From positions 1-26,734 of IMG/VR virus record IMGVR_UViG_3300037358_000010: DNA of 26,734 nt; one strand, given 5' to 3'. Both the position numbers and the translations under genes were made by a program. Source of the DNA: a virus. The notes below the pieces were generated by a model. It made no database searches. It was not told the DNA's origin and saw nothing but the letters and a program-made list of their open reading frames with translations. Position 1 is the first letter of the stretch. Each line of letters opens with the position of its first letter. Shown here piece after piece: positions 21,499-26,734 of this stretch.

Positions 21499-22222
21499 AT
21501 TAATCTATCTTTATGTACAGGCTGTCGCCGCGAGGATTAAACGCCATTTCCGCAAGAATAACCTCTCATGGTTTTGTAGCGACTATCATTTCGGTCATGC
21601 TGCAATTATTGGCTATTGTGACAGACCTTTTAGAAATGTGAAGTCTATGGACCGCTTTCTTCTCTTCCAGTGGAATTGCTACATTGGACCAAAAGACACC
21701 GTTTATTTCCTTGGAGACTTCGCCCTTAATAGACAGGCGCTATCTACAATAGGCCCCAAGCTTAATGGTAGAAAGTTTCTCGTTTCCGGCAATCATGATA
21801 AGACTTTCCTAAAGAAAGAAAGCAAGAATAAGAATGCCGCAGGAGATATTAATAAAGCTGTTGCCGCTGGTTGGACCGTAACCCAGAAGATTGAACTTGG
21901 AGCAGTGCGTGATGGGGAAGAACTTCGTATTATCATGACACATCTTCCTCCAAAACACATAGAGCTTACCGCTTATGATCAGCGGTTTCTTAATGAGCGT
22001 ATTGACCACGACCCCAAAGCACTCCATCTTCATGGACACCTTCACGGCAAGTACACAAAGAAGGGCAACGCAATTGACGTAGGATGGGATAGCTTTAGGC
22101 GTCCAGTAACACTTAAGGAGATTATGAATGTTTTCCAAGATGAAAGACAATATATTGCGTCTCCTATCGAGGCTTTCAATAACTGGCGGCGTGAGAATGA
22201 AAAAGACAAAAACGCAAGCTAA
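21491..22222 (+). CDS. Calcineurin-like metallophosphoesterase, TTG start
   Basis: 243 residues. TTG at 21491 has AAAGGA about eight bases upstream, and no in-frame ATG precedes the first catalytic motif. All metal sites are present: D31-x-H33 in 'WFCSDYHFGHAAII', GD at 75-76 (LGDF), GNHD at 100-103, H151 in MTHLPP, and GHLH at 182-185. This is the very common phage phosphoesterase type with 'RPF..V..MD..L...WN'. It acts on phosphoester substrates, often 2',3' or 3' RNA/DNA ends in related families, but the substrate is not fixed. It overlaps a PNK-like kinase gene by 26 bp, which suggests a joint nucleic-acid-end function. Confidence 0.92.
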   Translation: MIKLIYLYVQAVAARIKRHFRKNNLSWFCSDYHFGHAAIIGYCDRPFRNVKSMDRFLLFQWNCYIGPKDTVYFLGDFALNRQALSTIGPKLNGRKFLVSGNHDKTFLKKESKNKNAAGDINKAVAAGWTVTQKIELGAVRDGEELRIIMTHLPPKHIELTAYDQRFLNERIDHDPKALHLHGHLHGKYTKKGNAIDVGWDSFRRPVTLKEIMNVFQDERQYIASPIEAFNNWRRENEKDKNAS

Positions 22223-22676
22223 AGTTGTAGTTCTAGTAGGACTTCCTGCAAGTGGTAAAAGTTATTTCGCCAAAGAATTGTGGGATAACGGTTATTTTGT
22301 AGTTAATCAAGATAGTGTGGGCTCAAGAGAAGCTTGTATAACTAAAGCTAAAAACGCCCTTGAGAGGGGCTATAATATTGTTATTGACCGCTGTAATATA
22401 AACAAAAAGCAGAGATCTTTTTGGACTAAACTAGCTAAGCAATATAAAGCAGAGTTGGACTGCGTTGTGTTTGATCCCCATGTAGATATTTGTACCCAGA
22501 ATGCTGTGTCCCGTAAAGGACATCCCAACTTCCCGACTGATCCGGATAAGATTGAGGAAATTATAAGAAAGTTCGAGAAAGAATATGAACCGCCCAGTAA
22601 AGAAGAAGGCTTTAAAAGTATTACGCATCATCACAGCTATCATGGCTACTCTAACACTTACTTTTATCGGGAGTAG
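22197..22676 (+). CDS. Polynucleotide-kinase-like P-loop kinase
   Basis: 159 residues from ATG 22197; a longer frame from 22128 would add 23 residues overlapping the phosphoesterase. The Walker A motif GLPASGKS is at 15-22. D39 in 'VVNQDS' is in the position of the general base, 'VIDRCNINKKQRSFW' (62-76) matches the PNK-family 'DN-T-N' strand, and R106 in 'NAVSRKGHP' is a lid arginine. The family phosphorylates 5' ends of RNA or DNA, or sometimes small molecules. Direct overlap with a metallophosphoesterase supports an end-healing role. Substrate is inferred. Confidence 0.85.
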   Translation: MKKTKTQAKVVVLVGLPASGKSYFAKELWDNGYFVVNQDSVGSREACITKAKNALERGYNIVIDRCNINKKQRSFWTKLAKQYKAELDCVVFDPHVDICTQNAVSRKGHPNFPTDPDKIEEIIRKFEKEYEPPSKEEGFKSITHHHSYHGYSNTYFYRE

Positions 22677-22713
22677 CGCATTATTTTTATTAGGAACTTA
22701 TGTCACGAAGTAA
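22585..22713 (+). CDS. Small membrane protein overlapping the kinase gene, 42 aa
   Basis: ATG 22585 lies inside the kinase gene in another frame, and the frame runs to TAA 22711-22713, 14 bp into the next gene. The protein begins MNRPVKKKALKVLR and then has a single hydrophobic helix of about 22 residues (IITAIMATLTLTFIGSSALF). The positively charged start followed by a clean span is what real small membrane proteins look like, and it bridges the 23-bp gap between two coupled genes. The SD is weak (GAGAAAG). It may still be a chance frame. Confidence 0.45.
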   Translation: MNRPVKKKALKVLRIITAIMATLTLTFIGSSALFLLGTYVTK

Positions 22714-22912
22714 TAAGAAAAATCCATACCTAACTCAAGGCGAAGGCGGCAAGTACCGCAAGACTGCGAAGCGCTATGCCAATAAAGCAATTCGCAATAA
22801 AGCCGCCACAGAAGAGGTCGGAAGTGGCGCTAAATTTAAGCGAGAGTTTTCGAGCTGGGACATCTGCGACTGGAAATTCAAGTCTAATGATCCCAAGGCT
22901 AAGCGTAAATGA
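22700..22912 (+). CDS. Small basic conserved phage protein, 70 aa
   Basis: ATG 22700 has an AGGA SD five bases upstream. MSRSNKKNPYLTQGEGGKYR at the start and 'GAKFKREFSSWDICDWKF' later match a widespread short, Lys/Arg-rich phage protein with a conserved 'Y..SW.I.D' segment. It may bind nucleic acid. The function is not established. The stop overlaps the next start as ATGA. Confidence 0.78.
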   Translation: MSRSNKKNPYLTQGEGGKYRKTAKRYANKAIRNKAATEEVGSGAKFKREFSSWDICDWKFKSNDPKAKRK

Positions 22913-23361
22913 CGGTTGCTCGCAAAGCCTCACAACTCGTCCTCGTCGCGATGCTCCTCGCAATTACGGCCTGGGGAGACTTACCTGCGCTTCCCGAAGG
23001 GAACGCAACCTATTTGGCCAACACCAAGCTAGTTGTGGCCGAGCCTATTAGCCCTGACACCAAAGGAATAATGCTGCTGGCCTCCTTCCTGAAGTTCGTA
23101 GGGGGTCCAGCCGCACAAGCTGGCAATGCCGCTTTCCAAATGAGCGGCGGACAAGAAGCAGAAAGCCTAGCCAATAAGTATGTCAGTACTCAAGGAACCT
23201 CCCTGCTTAAGTCCACAGGAGCTGAAACTGAATTAGGAGTGGGGTATTTTCTCTACCATACCTACTCGACGCAGAACCTATCCGTCCCGCTACTGCGCGG
23301 CATCTCTTTAAGCGCCACACCAAATAGCTGCACCTTTAACCTACGATTGGAACTCAAATGA
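22909..23361 (+). CDS. Secreted protein with N-terminal signal peptide, 150 aa
   Basis: ATG 22909 overlaps the previous TGA. The N-terminus (MTVARKASQLVLVAMLLAIT AWG) is a good Sec signal, basic then hydrophobic, with cleavage probable near AWG at residue 22. The mature part has Ala/Gly-rich helical stretches ('GGPAAQAGNAAFQMSGGQEA') and a beta-rich C-terminus (PNSCTFNLRLELK). No catalytic motif is visible. The base composition here is richer in G and C than in preceding genes. A periplasmic or host-surface role is likely; the family is not recognised. Confidence 0.75.
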   Translation: MTVARKASQLVLVAMLLAITAWGDLPALPEGNATYLANTKLVVAEPISPDTKGIMLLASFLKFVGGPAAQAGNAAFQMSGGQEAESLANKYVSTQGTSLLKSTGAETELGVGYFLYHTYSTQNLSVPLLRGISLSATPNSCTFNLRLELK

Positions 23362-23582
23362 CTATTGGCCAAATTAATAGACGCGGCAACAAGATTAGAA
23401 GACCAAATTGGGAAGTGGGACAGTATTTAGAGATTTTTAATGAGAGCGGCTATGTCGGGACTGATTTTGGTTTTAGTCCGGAGCACTATGGCCCCTCAGG
23501 ACTTTTGACTAATAAAGAGGGCGGAAGACACCCTTGGTGGATTCCAGGAAGCCACTCTGCAACTGATTGGGAGATTATATGA
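23358..23582 (+). CDS. Tad2-like (DUF2829-type) small protein, 74 aa
   Basis: ATG 23358 overlaps the previous TGA. Three features fit the Tad2/DUF2829 family: an opening 'INRRGNKIRRPNW' like its 'GKKVRRxNW', a following 'GQYLEIF' strand, and a C-terminal 'PWWIPGSHSATDWEII' like its 'PW...Q.DMLAEDW.I'. Tad2 proteins bind the signal molecule of Thoeris anti-phage systems and so block host defence. The length is a little shorter than usual. The family call is from motif order alone; the anti-defence role is inferred. Confidence 0.6.
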   Translation: MTIGQINRRGNKIRRPNWEVGQYLEIFNESGYVGTDFGFSPEHYGPSGLLTNKEGGRHPWWIPGSHSATDWEII

Positions 23583-24265
23583 CAATATGGCAACAACTTA
23601 AGCAAGCCGGGCTTATCGATACGAATAAAATGGTTACACTTACGGGTCAGCCCGACGGCTCGGATAACGGCACACTATACACGGCCCAGTATCTCCTCTT
23701 GGCCGCAAAGGCCGGAGAAGGCATTAGTCAGGAGCACATCAATGCCCTATTCGCCATCCAACAATGCTTGAACGGCGGTAACCCAATTAGGCGTCCAGGG
23801 GACTTCACCCAGAACAGCCCAGACAACCTAATCTCCTGCTGCGCGGTTAGCACAACCTTTGCCACTACAGTTTATGATTATGGCTGGCCCCTATTCAACT
23901 ACAACACCGAGAACCCCAAGTCCATTAATCTAAGCAGCTGGATGGGGCGTCAGCCGGGCCTTATAGGATATATGCAAATGCGAGCCAAAGCTTTTGTCAA
24001 TCCCTTGAGGGTCTTGGCTCTCTTTATAGGAGTGTGGCTAACTAGCCGTGAACCACTAACCTCAACATCTGATAGGCTATTAGCTCAACTGATTGTGGAC
24101 ACGCTGCCTGTAACTTGGTATACAGAGCGGTTTATTAATTGGTGGGGGACAAAGACCAGGAGTCAGTATGCTCGTGGTATTAACGACTGTGTCTTAACCT
24201 ATTTTGGACCGCAGCACACGTTCAGTCAGTTGGATTGGTACACTGGGAAGCCTTTGACGCCTTAG
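23579..24265 (+). CDS. Hypothetical protein, 228 aa
   Basis: ATG 23579 overlaps the Tad2-like stop as ATGA. A frame from 23567 would add four residues. Features: 'MVTLTGQPDGSDNGTLYTAQ', 'QEHINALFAIQQCLNGGNPI' and a Trp-rich C-terminus ('ERFINWWGTKTRSQYARGIN'). The middle has a moderately hydrophobic stretch around residues 135-155 (NPLRVLALFIGVWLTS). I see no known catalytic motif. It is the last gene of plus operon 2, and its final 44 bp overlap the end of the minus-strand zinc-ribbon gene. Confidence 0.78.
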   Translation: MTIWQQLKQAGLIDTNKMVTLTGQPDGSDNGTLYTAQYLLLAAKAGEGISQEHINALFAIQQCLNGGNPIRRPGDFTQNSPDNLISCCAVSTTFATTVYDYGWPLFNYNTENPKSINLSSWMGRQPGLIGYMQMRAKAFVNPLRVLALFIGVWLTSREPLTSTSDRLLAQLIVDTLPVTWYTERFINWWGTKTRSQYARGINDCVLTYFGPQHTFSQLDWYTGKPLTP

Positions 24266-24446
24266 CCCGCTCGGCCATTTTAATCCGCATGGACTCTTTA
24301 TAGCATTTAGGACAAAGCTTGCCCATCCAAAGGCCGCCAGTATCGGATCTAAATCTTCTCGTTAGGTTTTTCTCTATATAAGAGAAGACCTTAACTACAG
24401 ACTCCTTGCACTGCTTACACGTTGCTTTACTTGATTCTTCACTCAT
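24222..24446 (-). CDS. Zinc-ribbon protein, 74 aa
   Basis: ATG 24446 with GAGGAAG about eight bases upstream. C-x2-C at 10-13 (CKQC) and C-x2-C at about 45-48 (CPKC) should bind one zinc. The segment between contains 'SYIEKNLTRRFRSDTGGLWM', and the tail is Lys/Ala-rich. Such ribbons bind nucleic acid or proteins, including transcription-related partners. It is the only minus-strand gene in the right arm, divergent from plus operon 3 across 38 bp, which would suit a regulator of that operon. Regulation is inferred. Confidence 0.72.
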   Translation of the reverse strand: MSEESSKATCKQCKESVVKVFSYIEKNLTRRFRSDTGGLWMGKLCPKCYKESMRIKMAERAKASKASQCTNPTD

Positions 24447-24449
24447 AAC

Positions 24450-24478
24450 TTGACTTCCTCATAAGAATCTGTTAAACT
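24450..24478 (+). promoter_or_regulatory. Sigma-70-type promoter of plus operon 3, leaderless geometry
   Basis: The -35 box is TTGACT (24450-24455), the spacer 17 bp and the -10 region TAAACT (24473-24478). Six bases follow before ATG 24485. The bases after the -35 box (TCCTCATAA) match those at 7618 and 19471. The -10 overlaps an ATCTGTTAA repeat, so a protein bound there could block it. Confidence 0.78.
24467..24475 (-). promoter_or_regulatory. ATCTGTTAA repeat, copy 5
   Basis: The core ATCTGTTAA overlaps the spacer and -10 box of the plus promoter, and on the minus strand lies about 21 nt upstream of the zinc-ribbon gene's ATG. This is the copy whose position most suggests an operator. 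Confidence 0.5.
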
Positions 24479-24484
24479 ACTTCT

Positions 24485-24700
24485 ATGACGGTTAAAGAAC
24501 TAAGAGAACAATTAAGTCATTTCCCAGACTACATGGAGATTGTGCGGTTTAGCAGTGGCTCTTCAGAAGGACCCCCCGCCGCTTCTACTCTTAAGTGCGC
24601 GGCGGTTGACACCCACGAAGTCTATGATTATAGTAGCAAAGCTAGTAATCAGTACAAGCTTCTCAATGCTGTTGTATTTGAATGGGGCGAGTTCTTATGA
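24485..24700 (+). CDS. Small conserved phage protein, 71 aa
   Basis: ATG 24485 is 6 bp after the -10 box, with no room for an SD. 'MTVKELREQLSHFPDYMEIV' at the start matches a common small phage family ('MTVKELIEALSKLPPDAEVV'), followed by a beta-rich tail (YKLLNAVVFEWGEFL). No function is known for this family. It heads plus operon 3, and its stop overlaps the next start as ATGA. Confidence 0.78.
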   Translation: MTVKELREQLSHFPDYMEIVRFSSGSSEGPPAASTLKCAAVDTHEVYDYSSKASNQYKLLNAVVFEWGEFL

Positions 24701-25092
24701 GAAACAAAGCTTTAGAACGACTTAGGTCAATTGCGTATAACGCAGACCCCTTCACCCGCAATGCCCTTCTAGGCTGGCTAAATACCCACGTTGTAGAAAT
24801 TGGCCAGCAATCTCACATTGATGCTATCGCGCTAGAGCATGGCGGCTTAGACTACTCCGAGTACTATAAGAAGGCTATGACCCATAATATTGCTAAGGAA
24901 GTGGTGCGAAGTGCCGCTTCGGTAACCGTGCGGCAGAGCCTTCCCTTTGGAAACTTTCAGAGTAAAGAACCTATTAGCTACAAAGAATATGAAGACACCG
25001 ATCCAGAAGCCCTTCTGTTGCCTACAGAATATGGTCTAACCTACACAACCTATCTAGCTGTAATAACGAATAAACCAAAGGAAAACCTATGA
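24697..25092 (+). CDS. Hypothetical protein, 131 aa
   Basis: ATG 24697 overlaps the previous TGA; an in-frame ATG at 24682 is also possible. Mostly helical in the first 80 residues ('NKALERLRSIAYNADPFTRN', 'AIALEHGGLDYSEYYKKAMT'), with a less ordered C-terminus. No recognised motif. The TGA overlaps the next ATG. Confidence 0.68.
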   Translation: MRNKALERLRSIAYNADPFTRNALLGWLNTHVVEIGQQSHIDAIALEHGGLDYSEYYKKAMTHNIAKEVVRSAASVTVRQSLPFGNFQSKEPISYKEYEDTDPEALLLPTEYGLTYTTYLAVITNKPKENL

Positions 25093-25286
25093 TTAAAACA
25101 CTGCTTGTTGGAACTCTCTTAACGGCCCTAGAAGCCGTCGTAACCCTCCCCATCACCATCCCGCTTTATTATGCCTTCACAACGGCTAATAACGCCTACT
25201 ACCTCCTAGCAATTCCAGGAACCTTGGCCTATATCTACTTTACCGGACTTGCCGCTATTAAAGAACTAGAGAAGCGCGGGCAGTGA
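25089..25286 (+). CDS. Two-helix membrane protein, 65 aa
   Basis: ATG 25089 overlaps the previous TGA. Hydrophobic spans at about 5-29 (LLVGTLLTALEAVVTLPITI) and 37-54 (YYLLAIPGTLAYIYFTG) are joined by a short polar turn, and the tail is basic (KELEKRGQ). This is the layout of a small class II holin, but superinfection-exclusion and other membrane roles are equally possible. The stop overlaps the GTG of the nucleotidyltransferase gene. Confidence 0.7.
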   Translation: MIKTLLVGTLLTALEAVVTLPITIPLYYAFTTANNAYYLLAIPGTLAYIYFTGLAAIKELEKRGQ

Positions 25287-26293
25287 ATAAAATTGTAGAG
25301 CTGTCGTTTGGGTCACATTTGTATGGAACAAATACCCCCCAATCCGATACCGATATTAAGGGCATCTACATCCCAGAAGCCCGGGACATTCTGCTTGGCC
25401 GGTATGCCAAGACAGTCTCTTCAACTAGGCCTAAGCGAGAAGGAGAGCGGAACACCAAGGATGATGTAGATACAGAGTTCTTTAGCCTTGATCGCTATTT
25501 AGAACTCCTAATGGCTGGTCAGACGGTTGCCTTGGATATGCTCTTTGCTCCAGACTTTGCAAACGCCCACCCCATTACCCGCACTCTTTATGAGAATCGG
25601 CACAAGCTCCTAAATAAGAACGTGACCAGCTTCATTGGCTATACAAAGCAGCAAGCTAGTAAATATGGTATTAAGGGCTCACGCCTAGACGCCCTAAACA
25701 ACGTAGAAACGTGGTTGGGTGCCCTACCTCCTAGGAGTCGCCTGGGAGATCATCTGAAGGGCATTGAGGAGCTTATAGCAGCTTGTACGCCACTAGTTAG
25801 CTTAGAGAAGACTCCGCTTGTGCGCGTTGTGCAAATTGTTAGCCCTATCGGACCTAATGAACGCGGGCTAATGCCTCATTTGGAAGTGTGCGGCAAGATG
25901 TATAGTTTTACCACCCATGTCCAGAATGTCTATGACCAAGTGCATAAGAAGGCTTTAGGCTATGGTGACCGAGCCCGTATGGCCTCTGTTGAGGGGGGCA
26001 TTGATTGGAAGGCCCTAAGTCATGCTGTTCGTGTAGCAAGTGAAGCTATAGAGCTTCTTAAGACAGGCCACATTACCTTTCCCTGCCCCAACCGAGAATT
26101 ACAGTTGGCTATTAAGACAGGTAAGGTTAAGTATGCTGAAGTTGCAGAGCTTATTGAACAAGGCCTAGTAGACCTTCTCGCTGCGCAAGAAGTTTCCTTC
26201 TTAAGAGAAGAGTCAGACAAGGAATGGGCAGATAACCTAGTTGTGAACACTTACAGCACCGTTGTTGCTTTTAATATAGGGGCAAGTTTATGA
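25283..26293 (+). CDS. RlaP-like nucleotidyltransferase
   Basis: 336 residues, GTG start overlapping the previous stop. 'FGSHLYGTNTPQSDTDIKGI' (9-28) is the signature of RlaP-type polymerase-beta-superfamily nucleotidyltransferases: GS at 10-11 and catalytic D22-x-D24, with further acidic residues at 61-65 (DVDTE). A helical C-terminal domain follows. The family was named for its association with RNA ligases and is thought to act in RNA repair; T4-like phages carry relatives. With the kinase and phosphoesterases upstream it may be part of an RNA-repair set. The enzyme class is confident; the substrate is inferred. Confidence 0.86.
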   Translation: MNKIVELSFGSHLYGTNTPQSDTDIKGIYIPEARDILLGRYAKTVSSTRPKREGERNTKDDVDTEFFSLDRYLELLMAGQTVALDMLFAPDFANAHPITRTLYENRHKLLNKNVTSFIGYTKQQASKYGIKGSRLDALNNVETWLGALPPRSRLGDHLKGIEELIAACTPLVSLEKTPLVRVVQIVSPIGPNERGLMPHLEVCGKMYSFTTHVQNVYDQVHKKALGYGDRARMASVEGGIDWKALSHAVRVASEAIELLKTGHITFPCPNRELQLAIKTGKVKYAEVAELIEQGLVDLLAAQEVSFLREESDKEWADNLVVNTYSTVVAFNIGASL

Positions 26294-26595
26294 GAGCAGT
26301 GTGGAGACCGTCAGAGCAACTATTCTACGGTTTGGCTTGTATTGAGCTGGCAACCCCTCGCTGTCCCGCTACCGAATACGCTGTGCGAGGGAAGTACGGG
26401 GAGATATGGGAGCATGCGCCAGGCATCCTTAAGGCCTACCTATATCGGTCAGGGAGGGGCCAATTTCGCATCTTTCGGAGCATAGAAACGTTCAAAGCCG
26501 AAGAGCTGCCCCTCTGGGCTTCCCGGCTTAAGATTTACAAGACTAAGACTAAAATGGCTCGTTTTGCTAATTCCGGGGTTGATGAGCTTTTATGA
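26290..26595 (+). CDS. Hypothetical protein, 101 aa
   Basis: ATG 26290 overlaps the nucleotidyltransferase stop as ATGA. The protein is basic and aromatic-rich (MRAVWRPSEQLFYGLACIEL; 'LKAYLYRSGRGQFRIFRS'), probably a small alpha/beta domain. No motif is recognised. It is the last credible gene of the window. Confidence 0.65.
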   Translation: MRAVWRPSEQLFYGLACIELATPRCPATEYAVRGKYGEIWEHAPGILKAYLYRSGRGQFRIFRSIETFKAEELPLWASRLKIYKTKTKMARFANSGVDELL

Positions 26596-26734
26596 GGGTC
26601 TAAATGACTCCAGGGGTCTGTGAGGTGAATTGCATTTCCCACCCAGGCCCAAGTCTCCCTACCCCCCATACCGACACACCTCAGCCCTGACACAGGCTAT
26701 GGCACGGGCCTTGCAATAGCAAACGCTATGCCAG
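26596..26734. other. Non-coding right end with hairpin
   Basis: 139 bp without a convincing gene. The only plus frame is a 28-codon, Pro-rich one at 26604. An imperfect hairpin pairs GCAATAGC (26713-26720) with GCTATGC (26725-26731) around AAAC. The sequence ends at 26734, so whether a T-run follows cannot be seen. It could be an operon terminator or an edge of a regulatory gap. Confidence 0.4.

Noticed and set aside
26604-26690. 28-codon frame in the right end
   Set aside because: Short, Pro-rich, without SD or motif; more likely chance.

Overview
This window is part of a double-stranded DNA tailed-phage genome (Caudoviricetes). Supporting genes are a large terminase, a P22-type portal, a scaffold, an HK97-fold major capsid protein, fibre proteins, an M15-peptidase endolysin and many short overlapping phage genes. 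There are no tRNA, rRNA, transposase, integrase or CRISPR signals. The host is bacterial: Shine-Dalgarno (SD) sequences are common, the promoters are sigma-70-like, and there is a lipobox. The host cannot be named. A small lipoprotein mildly favours a diderm host. An ice-binding-type domain in a head gene is compatible with a cold, freshwater or ice-associated setting, but that is inference. No tape measure or replication gene is in view, so this is only part of the genome.

Layout. (1) 1-7585, minus strand: tail-fibre and accessory virion genes. Two Gly-rich fibres lie here, plus a third fibre or tailspike cut by the left edge. Two nuclease genes (HNH and endonuclease VII-like) are embedded, and many junctions are TAATG. 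(2) 7653-10469, plus strand: an operon with a 56-aa membrane protein, a 45-aa lipoprotein, a metallophosphoesterase, four small proteins, a glycosyltransferase-like protein and a DUF551-like protein. It ends at a bidirectional terminator (10470-10503). (3) 10527-19400, minus strand: the head operon. It runs from a small membrane protein through a candidate small terminase, TerL, portal, a 95-aa protein, scaffold, two duplicated head-associated proteins and the major capsid protein. (4) 19506-24265, plus strand: endolysin followed by many tiny genes, a metallophosphoesterase/polynucleotide-kinase pair, a secreted protein, a Tad2-like protein and an unknown 228-aa protein. (5) 24222-24446, minus strand: a lone zinc-ribbon gene. 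(6) 24485-26595, plus strand: a third plus operon with a two-helix membrane protein and an RlaP-like nucleotidyltransferase.

Three observations stand out. First, one head-region protein (12463-13617) carries a whole DUF3494/ice-binding-type domain. It is inserted into a loop of a protein whose undecorated copy lies next door (11796-12311). Second, each of the three plus-strand operons starts with the same promoter geometry: TTGACT, a 17-bp spacer, a -10 hexamer, 6 bp, then ATG. The first gene of each should therefore be read from a leaderless mRNA. Third, the 9-mer ATCTGTTAA occurs five times, always at gene boundaries and always with its complement upstream of a minus-strand gene. It is probably a phage-specific control site. 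A metallophosphoesterase, a PNK-like kinase and an RlaP-like nucleotidyltransferase also suggest an RNA-end-repair function in the right arm.
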